Assembly: GCF_001270745.1 (NCBI RefSeq)
Contig: NZ_LFXL01000026.1
Coordinates: 177,726-241,725, forward strand
Direction of reading: 5' to 3'
DNA: 64,000 nucleotides
Source of the DNA: Jiangella muralis
GTDB lineage: Bacteria > Actinomycetota > Actinomycetes > Jiangellales > Jiangellaceae
In this document: positions 55,776-64,000 of the stretch, one piece after another
How positions within the stretch are numbered: the stretch's first letter is position 1
Layout of the letters: the number at the start of each line of letters is the position of its first letter
Translations under genes and position numbers: made by a program
The notes under the pieces: model-generated
The model's database searches: none
Told to the model about the DNA's origin: nothing
Seen by the model: only the letters and a program-made list of their open reading frames with translations

Positions 55776-56135
55776 GTGATCGTGGGCGTGGGCATCGACG
55801 TCGTCGACGTGCGGCGGTTCGCCGAGACGCTGGAGCGGACGCCGGCGCTCGCGGTGCGCGTCTTCACCCCCGCCGAGCGGGCCCGGTCGGTCGCGTCGCA
55901 GGCGGCCCGGTTCGCCGCCAAGGAGGCGCTGGCGAAGGCGCTCGGCGCGCCGAAGGGGCTGCTCTGGCACGACGCCGAGGTGGTCAGCGACGCCGACGGG
56001 CGGCCGTGGTTCGAGGTGCGTGGGACGGTCAAGGCCCGGTGCGAGCAACTGCACGTCGAGACGGTGCACCTGTCGCTGTCGCACGACGCCGGGGTGGCGT
56101 CGGCGATCGTGGTCCTGGAAGGAACGGCTCGATGA
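55776..56135 (+). CDS. acpS: Holo-[acyl-carrier-protein] synthase
   Basis: Transfers phosphopantetheine from CoA to ACP. It has 119 residues starting (V)[18 protein letters not shown], the family start with the metal Asp; [19 protein letters not shown] has the second metal ligand. GTG 55776 is chosen because of the family N-terminus and the -10 spacing. The stop overlaps the next ATG (ATGA). Confidence 0.97.
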   Translation: MIVGVGIDVVDVRRFAETLERTPALAVRVFTPAERARSVASQAARFAAKEALAKALGAPKGLLWHDAEVVSDADGRPWFEVRGTVKARCEQLHVETVHLSLSHDAGVASAIVVLEGTAR

Positions 56136-57580
56136 GAGCCGTGCACACCGTCGCGCAGATCCGGGCCGCCGAGGACGCGCTGATGGCCCGGCTGCCGGAC
56201 GGCGCGCTCATGCAGCGGGCGGTCGCAGGGCTGGTGACGGTCTGCGCGGGCCTGCTCGACGGGGTGTACGGCGCGCGGGTGGTCGTGCTGGCCGGCGGCG
56301 GCAACAACGGCGGCGACGCGCTCTGGGCCGGCGCCCGGCTGGCCCGCCGCGGCGCGCACGCCGACGCCGTCCTGCTGAGCCCGGAGAAGGCGCACCCGGA
56401 AGGGCTGGCTGCGTTCCGGGCCGCGGGCGGGCGCATCGTGGCCCGCGACGGCGTGAGCGCGGCGCTCGCGGGAGCCGACCTCGTGCTCGACGGCATGCTC
56501 GGCATCGGCGGACGGGGCGGGCTGCGCGGCGAGGCGGCCGAGCTGGCGGCACTGCTGCGCGCGGGCCGGACGGCGGGCGCCGTCGTCGCCGTCGATCTCC
56601 CCAGCGGCGTCGACCCGGACACCGGCGAGACGTCCGGCCCGCACGTCGTCGCCGACCACACCGTCACGTTCGGCACCGGCAAGGCCGCGCTGGTCGTCGA
56701 CCCGGGGGCGGCCGCGGCCGGGGTGCTGCACCCGGTCGACATCGGGCTCGGGCCGTACCTGCCGGAGCCCGGGCTGACGGTCCTCGACGACGCCGAGGTC
56801 GCGGCGCTGCTGCCCGACCCTGGCCGCGAGTCGGACAAGTACTCCCGCGGCGTCGTCGGCGTGCTGGCCGGGTCGGGGGAGTTCCCCGGCGCGGCCGTGC
56901 TGGCCGTCGGCGGCGCGCTGCACGGCGGCGCCGGCATGGTCCGCTACGCCGGGCCCGGCGCCGTCGCCACCGAGGTGCGGGCCCGCTGGCCCGAGGCGAT
57001 CGCCGGCCCGTCACCGGACGCCGTCGGCCGGGTGCAGGCCTGGACCATCGGCTCCGGGCTGGGCGATGGCCGCGGCGGCGACGTCGCCGCGGCCCTGGAC
57101 GCCGGGCTGCCGGTCCTCGTCGACGCCGACGGCCTGCGCTCGCTGCCCGAGCGGTTCACCGGCCCGGCGCTGCTGACGCCGCACGCCGGCGAGTTGGCCC
57201 GGCTGCTGGACGTCGAGCGGGCCGGGGTCGAGGCGCGCCGGCTGCACCACGCGCGGGCCGCCGCGGCGAAGTGGAACGCCGTCGTCCTGCTCAAGGGGTC
57301 GACGACGGTGCTGGCGGCGCCCGACGGGCGGGTGCGGGTCAACCCCACTGGCACGTCCGCGCTGGCCGCCGCCGGCACCGGCGACGTGCTCGCCGGGCTG
57401 GCGGGATCACTGCTGGCCGGCGGGCTGTCGCCGCTCGACGCGGGCAGCGTGGCGGCGTACGCGCACGGCCTCGCCGGGCAGCGCGCGGCGGCCGGGTCCG
57501 CGTACCCGAGCGCCGGCGACGTCCTGGCCGCCCTGCCGGCCGTACTGCGGTCCCTGCGCGGCCCTGTCGGTGCGGGCTGA
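56132..57580 (+). CDS. nnr: Bifunctional NAD(P)HX epimerase / ADP-dependent dehydratase
   Basis: Repairs hydrated NADH/NADPH. It has 482 residues. The N-terminal YjeF_N epimerase (residues 1 to about 205) contains [20 protein letters not shown] and [15 protein letters not shown]. The C-terminal ribokinase-like dehydratase (about 225-480) contains [25 protein letters not shown] and the active-site [16 protein letters not shown]. Starts at ATG 56132 within the acpS stop. Confidence 0.96.
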   Translation: MRAVHTVAQIRAAEDALMARLPDGALMQRAVAGLVTVCAGLLDGVYGARVVVLAGGGNNGGDALWAGARLARRGAHADAVLLSPEKAHPEGLAAFRAAGGRIVARDGVSAALAGADLVLDGMLGIGGRGGLRGEAAELAALLRAGRTAGAVVAVDLPSGVDPDTGETSGPHVVADHTVTFGTGKAALVVDPGAAAAGVLHPVDIGLGPYLPEPGLTVLDDAEVAALLPDPGRESDKYSRGVVGVLAGSGEFPGAAVLAVGGALHGGAGMVRYAGPGAVATEVRARWPEAIAGPSPDAVGRVQAWTIGSGLGDGRGGDVAAALDAGLPVLVDADGLRSLPERFTGPALLTPHAGELARLLDVERAGVEARRLHHARAAAAKWNAVVLLKGSTTVLAAPDGRVRVNPTGTSALAAAGTGDVLAGLAGSLLAGGLSPLDAGSVAAYAHGLAGQRAAAGSAYPSAGDVLAALPAVLRSLRGPVGAG

Positions 57581-57593
57581 CACAATCGGGGAC
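57581..57593 (+). promoter_or_regulatory. Leaderless -10 box of alr
   Basis: CACAAT (57581-57586) starts at the first base after the nnr stop and ends 7 nt before GTG 57594. Confidence 0.5.
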
Positions 57594-58769
57594 GTGGTGA
57601 CCGACGACTACGGCCCCGGGCCCGTGCCGCACGCGGAGGTGCGGGTCGACCTCGCCGCCATCCGCGACAACGTCGCCCAGCTCGCCGTCCGTACCGCTCC
57701 CGCGCAGGTCATGGCGGTGGTGAAGGGCGACGCGTACGGCCACGGGCTGGTCCCGTCGGCACGCGCCGCGCAGGCCGGCGGCGCCACCTGGCTGGGTACC
57801 GCCACCATGGCCGAGGCGCTGGCGCTGCGCGCCGCCGGGGTCGGCGGACGGGTCATGGCCTGGCTCTGCGCGCCGGGCGAGCGGTGGGCCGACGCGCTGG
57901 CCGCCGACGTCGACGTGTCCGCGTCGGCGCCGTGGGCGGTCGCCGAGATCGCCGCCGCGGCCCGCGAGACCGGCCGCACCGCGCGGCTGCACCTCAAGGC
58001 CGACACCGGCATGGGCCGGGCCGGCGCGCCGCTGGCCGAGTGGCCCACGGTCGTCGACGACGCGCTGAAGGCCCAAGCCGAGGGGCTGGTCGAGGTCGTC
58101 GGCCTCTGGTCGCACCTGGCCTGCGCCGACGAGCCCGGCCACCCGGCCAACGCGCAGCAGCTGGCCGCGTTCCGCGACGCCGTCGCGCTGGCCGAGTCGC
58201 GAGGCGCCCGGCCCGAGGTCCGCCACCTCGCCAACTCCGCCGCCACGCTGACGCTGCGCGACGCCCACTTCGACCTCGTCCGCCCCGGGCTGGCCAGCTA
58301 CGGGCTGTCGCCGGTGCCGCAGCAGGTCGCGCCGGGCGACGTCGGGCTGCGTCCGGCCATGTCGGTGCGGGCCCGGCTGGCGCTGGTCAAACGGGTTCCG
58401 GCCGGTCAGGGCGTGTCGTACGGCCACCTCTACGTCACCGACCGCGAGTCCACGCTCGGGCTGGTGCCGCTCGGCTACGGCGACGGCGTCCCGCGGCATG
58501 CGTCCGGCGGCTCGGCCGGTCCCGGCGGCCCGGTGCTGGTGCGCGGCGTCACCAGGCGGGTCGCCGGCCGGGTCTGCATGGACCAGTTCGTCGTCGACCT
58601 TCGCGACGACGACGTCCGCGCCGGCGACGAGGTCGTGTTGTTCGGCGACGCCGCGGCCGGCGAGCCCACGGCCCAGGACTGGGCCGACGCCGCGGGCACC
58701 ATCTCGTACGAGATCGTCACCCGGTTCGCGCCGCGGCTGCCCCGCGTCTACGTCGGTGGGGCGCCGTGA
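57594..58769 (+). CDS. alr: Alanine racemase
   Basis: A PLP enzyme giving D-Ala for peptidoglycan. It has 391 residues from GTG 57594; GTG 57597 is an adjacent alternative. The PLP Lys lies in MAVVKGDAYGHGLVPSARAA, and the catalytic Tyr region is RVPAGQGVSYGHLY. VCMDQFVVDL is the usual dimer motif. Overlaps the next gene by GTGA. Confidence 0.97.
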   Translation: MVTDDYGPGPVPHAEVRVDLAAIRDNVAQLAVRTAPAQVMAVVKGDAYGHGLVPSARAAQAGGATWLGTATMAEALALRAAGVGGRVMAWLCAPGERWADALAADVDVSASAPWAVAEIAAAARETGRTARLHLKADTGMGRAGAPLAEWPTVVDDALKAQAEGLVEVVGLWSHLACADEPGHPANAQQLAAFRDAVALAESRGARPEVRHLANSAATLTLRDAHFDLVRPGLASYGLSPVPQQVAPGDVGLRPAMSVRARLALVKRVPAGQGVSYGHLYVTDRESTLGLVPLGYGDGVPRHASGGSAGPGGPVLVRGVTRRVAGRVCMDQFVVDLRDDDVRAGDEVVLFGDAAAGEPTAQDWADAAGTISYEIVTRFAPRLPRVYVGGAP

Positions 58770-59893
58770 GCCGGCTGGTCGCCGCCGGGCGCACGGCGGG
58801 CCTGATCGGCGCCTGGGTCGGCGTGGCCACGGCCGGTGCCGCCGTCGGGTTCGCTGCCGAGCGCTACGCCATGGGCCGGTCGCTGAAGAAGGACGACCCG
58901 TACGCCGACGAGCCGTTCGGGTCGCTGCGCGGCACCGCGCACACCGTCACCACCGACGACGGCGTCGACCTCGACGTCGAGGTCGACGCCGGGCCGTCCG
59001 GCGCGCCCACCCTGCTGTTCTGCCACGGCTTCGCGCTGACCATGGACGCCTGGCACTTCCAGCGCCGCGACCTGCGCGGCAGCGCCCGGCTGGTGTTCTG
59101 GGACCAGCGTGGGCACGGCCGGTCCGGCCCGCTGCCCGACGACGGCGAGTTGTCCTTCCGCCGCCTCGGCGCCGACCTCGGCCAGGTGATCGACGAGATC
59201 GTGCCGAAGGGGCCCATCGTGCTGGTCGGTCACTCCATGGGCGGCATGACCGTGCAGGCGCTGGCCGAGGCGCGGCCGGAGCTGTTCGGCAAGCGCATCG
59301 TCGCCGTCGCGCTCATCGCCACCAGTGGCCAGAAGCTCGACGTCTCGGGGCTCGGGTTGCCCGGCTACCTCGGCCGGCTGGCCGGGCGGGCCGCCCCGGC
59401 CGCCGTCTCGATCCTGGCCCGCAAGCCCGAGCTGGTCGAGCGCGGCCGCAAGATGGGCAGCGACCTCGCGTATGTGCTGACCAGGCGCTACGCGTTCGCC
59501 GAGGGCGGTTCGCCGAAGCTGGTCGAGTTCACCGCCATCATGAACGCGGCCGTCCCCATCGACGTCGTCGCGCGATTCTTCCCGCTGTTCGGCGAGCTCG
59601 ACGCCGCGCCCGCCATCCCCGTCCTGGCGAAGATCCCGGTGCTCGTCGTCGGCGGCGAGCACGACCAGATGACGCCGGTCCAGCACAGCCGCGACCTCGC
59701 CGACGCACTGGTCGACGTCGAATACATCGAGGCCACCGACGCCGGGCACATGGTGCTGCTGGAACGGCACGAGGTGGTCACCGACGCCCTTCGCGCGCTG
59801 CTCGGCCTTGTCCGCCGCGGCGGACGGCCCCGGCGGGTGAGCAGCCGTATCGCGTCCGTCCGCCGGCGGCGCAGTGAGGATGGCCAGCGGTGA
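58766..59893 (+). CDS. Alpha/beta-fold hydrolase
   Basis: A 375-residue protein. A hydrophobic N-terminal segment (about residues 10-32) suggests membrane attachment. The nucleophile elbow is VGHSMGGMTVQALAE, the oxyanion region FCHGFALTMDAWHF, and the catalytic Asp and His are in VVGGEHDQMTPVQHS and DAGHMVLLERH. This gene sits between alr and tsaE in many actinobacteria. The substrate is unknown. Confidence 0.93.
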   Translation: MSRLVAAGRTAGLIGAWVGVATAGAAVGFAAERYAMGRSLKKDDPYADEPFGSLRGTAHTVTTDDGVDLDVEVDAGPSGAPTLLFCHGFALTMDAWHFQRRDLRGSARLVFWDQRGHGRSGPLPDDGELSFRRLGADLGQVIDEIVPKGPIVLVGHSMGGMTVQALAEARPELFGKRIVAVALIATSGQKLDVSGLGLPGYLGRLAGRAAPAAVSILARKPELVERGRKMGSDLAYVLTRRYAFAEGGSPKLVEFTAIMNAAVPIDVVARFFPLFGELDAAPAIPVLAKIPVLVVGGEHDQMTPVQHSRDLADALVDVEYIEATDAGHMVLLERHEVVTDALRALLGLVRRGGRPRRVSSRIASVRRRRSEDGQR

Positions 59894-60369
59894 TCGACCT
59901 CGACGTCCCCGACGCCGAGTCCATGACGGCGCTGGGGGAACGGCTCGCGGGGCTGCTGCGGCCCGGCGACCTCGTGCTGCTCGGCGGCGATCTCGGGGCC
60001 GGGAAGACGACGTTCGCGCAGGGCGTCGGCGCCGGGCTGGGCGTGCGCGGTCCCGTCACGTCGCCGACGTTCGTCATCGCGCGGGTGCACCCGTCGCTGA
60101 TCGACGGCCCGCCGCTGGTCCACGTCGACGCGTACCGGCTGGGCGGCTGGGACGAGCTCGAGGACATCGACCTCGAGGCCACGCTGGACGACGCCGTCAC
60201 GCTGGTCGAGTGGGGCGAGGGCGTCGCCGAGGGCCTGGCCGGCGACCGGCTGGAGATCCACATCGACCGCGCGCACGGCGCCGACCTCGGTGAGGTGCGG
60301 CACGTCCGCGTCCACGTCGTCGGCGACCGGTGGGACGAGGACGCGCTGGCCGCGGTGGTGCGGCCGTGA
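59890..60369 (+). CDS. tsaE: tRNA t6A synthesis ATPase TsaE
   Basis: The ATPase that helps TsaB-TsaD make threonylcarbamoyladenosine on tRNA. It has 159 residues; the P-loop is LLGGDLGAGKTTFAQGVG, and VTSPTFVIARVH plus LVEWGEGVAEGL are typical. Starts at GTG 59890, overlapping the hydrolase stop; the stop overlaps the next GTG. Confidence 0.96.
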   Translation: MIDLDVPDAESMTALGERLAGLLRPGDLVLLGGDLGAGKTTFAQGVGAGLGVRGPVTSPTFVIARVHPSLIDGPPLVHVDAYRLGGWDELEDIDLEATLDDAVTLVEWGEGVAEGLAGDRLEIHIDRAHGADLGEVRHVRVHVVGDRWDEDALAAVVRP

Positions 60370-61100
60370 CCGACCGGACACCGCTCACCGACGACGAGTT
60401 GGCCGCGCTGCTGGCCGCCGGCGCCGCCGTCGAGTATGCCGACCTCGCCGAGCGCGACCTCACCGAGCTGCTCGACCTCCCCGGGCCGGCGCCGCGGGTG
60501 TTCCGCCGCTGCGACCTCACCGCGGCGCGGCTGACCCGGGCCACGCTGATCGGCGCCACGTTCGAGTCGTGCACCATGGACGGCGCCGCGTTCGGCCGCG
60601 CCGACCTCGACGGCTCGGTGTGGACCGGCGGCACGGCCCCGAAGGCCGACTTCTCCCGGGCCGACCTCTCCGACGCCCGCTTCGACGGCGTCGACCTCGC
60701 CAACACGCTGTGGCGCGACACTCTGATCGCCGGAACGGCCTTCACCGGCTGCCGCATGGTCGGCGCCCGGCTCGACGACTCGCGCGGCCTCGGCGCCACG
60801 TTCAAGTGGTGCAACCTCATGCTGGCCGGGCTGTCCGGCATCAGCCTGCGCGGCCAGGAGCTCGACGGCCTGCGCATGGACGACGCCGTGCTCGTGGGCG
60901 CCGACCTGCGCGACACCGTCTGGACCGACTCGCGGCTGCGCGGCGCCGTGCTGCGGGCAGCCGAGCTCGACGGCGCCGACCTCCGCGGCGCCGACCTCGG
61001 CGACTTCTCCTGGCAGGAGGCGCACCTGCTGTCCGGCGCCACGATCACCGGCGAGCAGGCGTCGCAGCTGCTCGCTCAGCTCGGCATCGTGGTCGACTGA
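60366..61100 (+). CDS. Pentapeptide-repeat protein
   Basis: A 244-residue protein built of A(D/N)LXX pentapeptides (for example FSRADLSDARFDGVDLANTL) forming a right-handed quadrilateral beta helix. Members of the family mimic DNA; Qnr proteins protect gyrase. This one is in the t6A cluster and its target is unknown. Starts at GTG 60366, overlapping tsaE. Confidence 0.88.
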   Translation: MTDRTPLTDDELAALLAAGAAVEYADLAERDLTELLDLPGPAPRVFRRCDLTAARLTRATLIGATFESCTMDGAAFGRADLDGSVWTGGTAPKADFSRADLSDARFDGVDLANTLWRDTLIAGTAFTGCRMVGARLDDSRGLGATFKWCNLMLAGLSGISLRGQELDGLRMDDAVLVGADLRDTVWTDSRLRGAVLRAAELDGADLRGADLGDFSWQEAHLLSGATITGEQASQLLAQLGIVVD

Positions 61101-61370
61101 GCGTCGAACGGATTCACGACGCGGACGCCGTCGAAGTCCGTGCCGGCGTGCAGATCCTCGGTCAGCAACACCGTGCACCCGGCTCGCCGGGCCGACTCGA
61201 CGATCAGCGCGTCCCACAGTGCGAGTTGCGACCGCTGTGAACGGAGCACACCGGCGGCTACCAGGGCCGCGTCGACGGGCACCACTGAGCGTTCAGCACG
61301 ACGCGCTCGGCGCCGACCTCGGCGAGTCGATGAACACCCGGCCGCTGCCGGCCAGGAGGTCAGCGGTCAT
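61076..61370 (-). pseudogene. vapC: VapC-type PIN toxin, internally deleted
   Basis: On the minus strand the N-terminus MTADLLAGSGRVFIDS starts at ATG 61370, overlapping the antitoxin stop. It then shifts frame and meets a stop after 25 residues. The PIN C-terminus is intact in another frame (SVVPVDAALVAAG..., then LALWDALIVESARRAGCTVL and LTEDLHAGTDFDGVRVVNPF). About 75-80 residues of the usual middle are missing. The catalytic N-terminal Asp is lost from any reading frame joined to the rest, so the toxin is inactive by prediction. Confidence 0.8.
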
Positions 61371-61593
61371 AGAGGTCGTCCCGGCTCCACGTCCGTCCAT
61401 CGGTCCCGCTGCCGGTCGCGGCCTCGTCGGCGAGGTCGAGGAACTGGCGCAGGCCGGCGGCACGGGGGTCGTCGCCGGCGAACTCCGCGAGATGGCGGCG
61501 GACGACCGCGTTGACGGAGGTGCCCTGCCCGAGCGCCCGAATGCGGGCCCGCCGCAGCAGGTCGTCGTCGATCCTCAGCGTCAGGTTCGCCAT
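61360..61593 (-). CDS. vapB: VapB-type antitoxin (ribbon-helix-helix)
   Basis: A 77-residue antitoxin starting at ATG 61593 (MANLTLRIDDDLLRRARIRA) behind GGAGG. The RHH DNA-binding N-terminus is intact (DDLLRRARIRALGQGTSVNA). It overlaps the start of the broken toxin. An intact antitoxin with a dead toxin could neutralise related toxins or be on the way to loss. Confidence 0.85.
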   Translation of the reverse strand: MANLTLRIDDDLLRRARIRALGQGTSVNAVVRRHLAEFAGDDPRAAGLRQFLDLADEAATGSGTDGRTWSRDDLYDR

Positions 61594-61664
61594 GGTCGCC
61601 TCCGTGGCACAGGATACGTGCAGCAAGGAATCCGTGCCGAGGTCGCGCAAGGGAGGCGCGGACG

Positions 61665-61676
61665 TAAGGTAGGCGG
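61665..61676 (+). promoter_or_regulatory. Leaderless -10 box of tsaB
   Basis: TAAGGT (61665-61670) ends 6 nt before GTG 61677. Confidence 0.6.
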
Positions 61677-62327
61677 GTGCTGTTGCTGGCCCTGGACACG
61701 TCGACGCCCGCGGTGACCGTTGCTCTGCACGACGGTGAGCGGGTGCTGGCCGAGGCGACCACCGTCGACCCGCGCCGGCACACCGAGCTGCTGATGCCGC
61801 TGGTCACCGCCGCGCTCGCCGAAGCGGGCGCGAGCCGCCGCGACCTCACCGAGCTGGCCGTCGGCGTCGGGCCGGGGCCGTTCACCGGGCTGCGGGTCGG
61901 GCTGGCCGCGGCGCGCACCATGGGCGCCGTGCTGGACCTCCCGGTCCGCGGGGTCTGCAGCCTCGACGTGCTCGCGTACGGCGTGCGCGCCGCGAACCCG
62001 CCGGGCGAGCCGTTCGCCGTCGCCACCGACGCCCGCCGCCGCGAGGTGTACTGGGCCACGTACGACGCCGGCGGCGTGCGCACCACCGGGCCTGACGTCG
62101 GCCCGGCTGCCGGCCTCGCCGAGCGCCGGCTGCCCGCCGCGGGCGCCGGGGCCCGGCTGTATCCCGACGCGTTCGCCCGCGCGCTCGACCCCGAGTACCC
62201 GTCCGCCGCGCACCTCGCCGCCGCCGTCGTCGCGGAGGCGGCCGAGATCCTGCCGCCCGATCCGCTGTACCTGCGCCGCCCCGACGCCACGCCGCCGAGC
62301 GCGCGGAAGAGCGTCCTCGCCCGGTGA
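61677..62327 (+). CDS. tsaB: tRNA t6A synthesis protein TsaB
   Basis: The scaffold protease-like partner of TsaD. It has 216 residues with the ASKHA-fold start VLLLALDTSTPAVTVALHDG and the block VGVGPGPFTGLRVGLAAART. The stop overlaps the next GTG. Confidence 0.96.
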   Translation: MLLLALDTSTPAVTVALHDGERVLAEATTVDPRRHTELLMPLVTAALAEAGASRRDLTELAVGVGPGPFTGLRVGLAAARTMGAVLDLPVRGVCSLDVLAYGVRAANPPGEPFAVATDARRREVYWATYDAGGVRTTGPDVGPAAGLAERRLPAAGAGARLYPDAFARALDPEYPSAAHLAAAVVAEAAEILPPDPLYLRRPDATPPSARKSVLAR

Positions 62328-62806
62328 CGGTCGCGCTGCGGCCGATGCGCGAGCCGGACCTCGACGCCGTCGTGCCGCTGGAGCAGGAGTTGTTCGCCGG
62401 CGACCCGCCGTGGTCGGGGCAGCAGTTCCGGTCCGAGCTGGCCGGCGTCCCGGAGACCCGCTGGTACGTCGTCGCCGAGGACGGCGGTGAGGTGGTCGGC
62501 TACGCGGGCCTGCTGCTGCCCGGGCTGGCCGGCGAGCCCGCCGACATCATGACGATCGCCGTCGCGCCCGGGCGGCAGCGGGGCGGCGTCGGGACGCTGC
62601 TGATGACGGCCCTCGAGGCGGAGGCGCGGCGACGCGGCGCCGGTGAACTGCTGCTGGAGGTCCGCGCCGACAACGATCCGGCGTTGACGTTCTACGCGCG
62701 GCACGGTTTCGAGCGCATCGCCGTGCGGCGCAAGTACTACGGCGGTGGCCGCGACGGGCTCGTCCTGCGGAAGTGGCTGCGGGCCGGATCCGCGGCGGGG
62801 GGATAA
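62324..62806 (+). CDS. rimI: Ribosomal protein alanine acetyltransferase-like RimI
   Basis: A 160-residue GNAT that acetylates the S18 N-terminus in E. coli; the actinobacterial substrate is wider or unknown. [20 protein letters not shown] is the acetyl-CoA motif, [20 protein letters not shown] the second. Starts at GTG 62324 within the tsaB stop. Confidence 0.92.
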   Translation: MTVALRPMREPDLDAVVPLEQELFAGDPPWSGQQFRSELAGVPETRWYVVAEDGGEVVGYAGLLLPGLAGEPADIMTIAVAPGRQRGGVGTLLMTALEAEARRRGAGELLLEVRADNDPALTFYARHGFERIAVRRKYYGGGRDGLVLRKWLRAGSAAGG

Positions 62807-62814
62807 TCGGCGGC
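62802..62814 (+). promoter_or_regulatory. Leaderless -10 box of tsaD
   Basis: GATAAT (62802-62807) ends 7 nt before GTG 62815, overlapping the end of rimI. Confidence 0.55.
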
Positions 62815-63864
62815 GTGAGCGACCAGCCCCTGATCCTCGGCATCGAGACGTCCTGCGACGAGACCGGCGTCGGCCTGGTGCGCGGCACCACGCTGCTCGC
62901 CAACGCCGTCGCCAGCTCCGTCGACGAGCACGTCCGCTTCGGCGGCGTCGTCCCGGAGGTGGCCAGCCGCGCGCACCTCGAAGCCATGGTGCCGACGCTG
63001 CAGCGGGCGCTCGCCGAGGCCGGCGCCTCGCTCGACGACGTCGACGCCGTCGCGGTCACCGCCGGCCCGGGACTGGCCGGCGCCCTGATGGTCGGGGTGT
63101 CCGCGGCCAAGGCGCTCGCCGTCGCGCTGGACAAGCCCCTCTACGGCGTCAACCACCTGGTCGGGCACGTGGCGGCGGAGCAGCTGGAGAACGGCCCGCT
63201 GACGGAGCCGGTCGTGGCGCTGCTGGTGTCCGGCGGCCACACCGAGATCCTGCTGGTCGAGGACATCGCGACGTCGGCGACGCTGCTCGGCCAGACCCTC
63301 GACGACGCCGCGGGCGAGGCGTTCGACAAGGTGGCCCGGCTGATCGGGCTGAAGTACCCGGGCGGGCCGAACATCCAGCGCGCCGCCGAGGAGGGCGACC
63401 CGGCGGCCATCCGGTTCCCGCGCGGCCTCACCAGCCAGCGCGACCTCGAACGGCATCGCTACGACTTCTCCTTCTCCGGCCTGAAGACGGCGGTCGCCCG
63501 CTGGGTCGAGACCGCGGAGCGCGAGGGCCGGGCCGTCCCGGTGGCTGACGTCGCGGCCGGCTTCCAGGAGGCCGTGGCCGACGTGCTGACGCGCAAGGCG
63601 GTGCTGGCGTGTCAGGAGCGCGGCATCTCGACGATGGTCCTGGCCGGCGGCGTGGCGGCGAACGCCCGGCTGCGCGACCTCACCCGCGAGCGCTGCGCGG
63701 TGGCCGGCATCGAGCTGCGGCAGCCCCGGTTCTCGCTGTGCACCGACAACGGCGCGATGATCGCGGCCCTCGGCGCCGCCGTCGTCGAGCGTGGCCTGCC
63801 GCCGTCGTCGCTGGACTTCGCCTCCGACTCCTCCCTGCCGGTGACCCAGGTGCTGGTCGGCTAG
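62815..63864 (+). CDS. tsaD: tRNA threonylcarbamoyladenosine transferase TsaD
   Basis: Catalyses the transfer step of t6A37 synthesis. It has 349 residues from GTG 62815 ([20 protein letters not shown]); an upstream ATG at 62773 would add 14 residues. The metal site HLVGH and the [11 protein letters not shown] region are present, and [10 protein letters not shown] is the nucleotide-binding block. Confidence 0.97.
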   Translation: MSDQPLILGIETSCDETGVGLVRGTTLLANAVASSVDEHVRFGGVVPEVASRAHLEAMVPTLQRALAEAGASLDDVDAVAVTAGPGLAGALMVGVSAAKALAVALDKPLYGVNHLVGHVAAEQLENGPLTEPVVALLVSGGHTEILLVEDIATSATLLGQTLDDAAGEAFDKVARLIGLKYPGGPNIQRAAEEGDPAAIRFPRGLTSQRDLERHRYDFSFSGLKTAVARWVETAEREGRAVPVADVAAGFQEAVADVLTRKAVLACQERGISTMVLAGGVAANARLRDLTRERCAVAGIELRQPRFSLCTDNGAMIAALGAAVVERGLPPSSLDFASDSSLPVTQVLVG

Positions 63865-64000
63865 CAGCCGCCAAACGAATCCTCACCCCCAACCCATGTT
63901 GATCTTGGAGAAACTGTGGAATTGCGGGGGGATATGTCCGGCGGCGTCCAGCGGTGTAAGCAACGGTTCATGCTGCTGCCGGTTTGGCGAGCAGCTCGGC
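63865..64000. other. Right-edge sequence without an identified gene
   Basis: 136 nt with no supported gene. CCCATGTTGATCTTGGAGAA at 63892-63911 resembles intergenic repeat ends found in other actinomycete genomes, from memory only. The rest is cut by the window edge. Confidence 0.3.

Noticed and set aside
61219..61716. Plus-strand frames over the vapBC remnant
   Set aside because: They run antisense to recognisable RHH and PIN sequence.

Overview
The window is about 64 kb of very GC-rich DNA (roughly 70% or more by eye) from an actinomycete. The evidence is the S10-spc-alpha ribosomal superoperon with the secY-adk-map-infA-rpmJ-rpsM-rpsK-rpsD-rpoA-rplQ-truA continuation, a zinc-type S14, extended tails on several ribosomal proteins, frequent GTG starts, DUF1707, the rplM-rpsI-glmM and coaA/glmS-acpS-nnrDE-alr-hydrolase-tsaE-tsaB-rimI-tsaD order, and many start codons preceded at 6-7 nt by a TANNNT-like -10 box (leaderless transcripts, common in Actinobacteria). 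A placement near Jiangellales/Propionibacteriales is only a guess. No rRNA, tRNA, CRISPR, phage or transposase gene was found.

Layout. (1) 1-17.7 kb: ribosomal protein genes from the end of rplC to rplQ, with secY, adk, map, a DUF1707 membrane protein, infA, rpmJ and rpoA, then truA. (2) 17.7-48.1 kb: about 30 kb of accessory genes sitting between truA and rplM, which lie close together in Streptomyces. It holds a signalling/export cluster (17.7-30.6 kb), an ABC-F ATPase, GNAT proteins, an NDH-2-like flavoprotein with a divergent HxlR regulator, a divergent pair of citrate-synthase genes (one fused to an HTH domain), a 2007-residue secreted amylopullulanase with a MalR-like operator, a flavin monooxygenase and a large LuxR-type regulator. 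(3) 48.1-54.6 kb: rplM-rpsI, glmM, a GNAT protein, coaA and glmS. (4) 54.6-64 kb: a repeat- and hairpin-rich spacer, then acpS, nnrDE, alr, a hydrolase, tsaE, a pentapeptide protein, a decayed vapBC pair, tsaB, rimI and tsaD.

The most unusual part is 18.2-30.6 kb. A nine-kilobase, translationally coupled operon encodes a response regulator fused to a class III nucleotide cyclase, an ABC ATPase, two tandem paralogous FtsX-like permeases, a NarL-type histidine kinase and its LuxR-type response regulator. It is flanked by a receiver-only protein and by a divergent pair encoding a cyclic-nucleotide-binding-domain protein and a metallo-beta-lactamase-fold hydrolase. A 16-bp palindrome, GGGGTGCTGGCACCCC, occurs before the cyclase operon, before the receiver-only gene, and (one mismatch) between the divergent genes. 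In three cases its centre is 65.5-67.5 nt from the start codon. I infer one regulon linking two-component sensing, cyclic-nucleotide signalling and an exporter.

Other points: a methionine aminopeptidase whose conserved N-terminus begins at an ATC codon behind a good ribosome-binding site; a 22-codon ORF packed between rplN and rplX; clustered 12-bp inverted repeats after map; a 64-bp element in two inverted copies 9.4 kb apart; in-frame low-complexity expansions inside a citrate-synthase-like protein and a histidine kinase; and a vapC toxin with an internal deletion beside an intact antitoxin.
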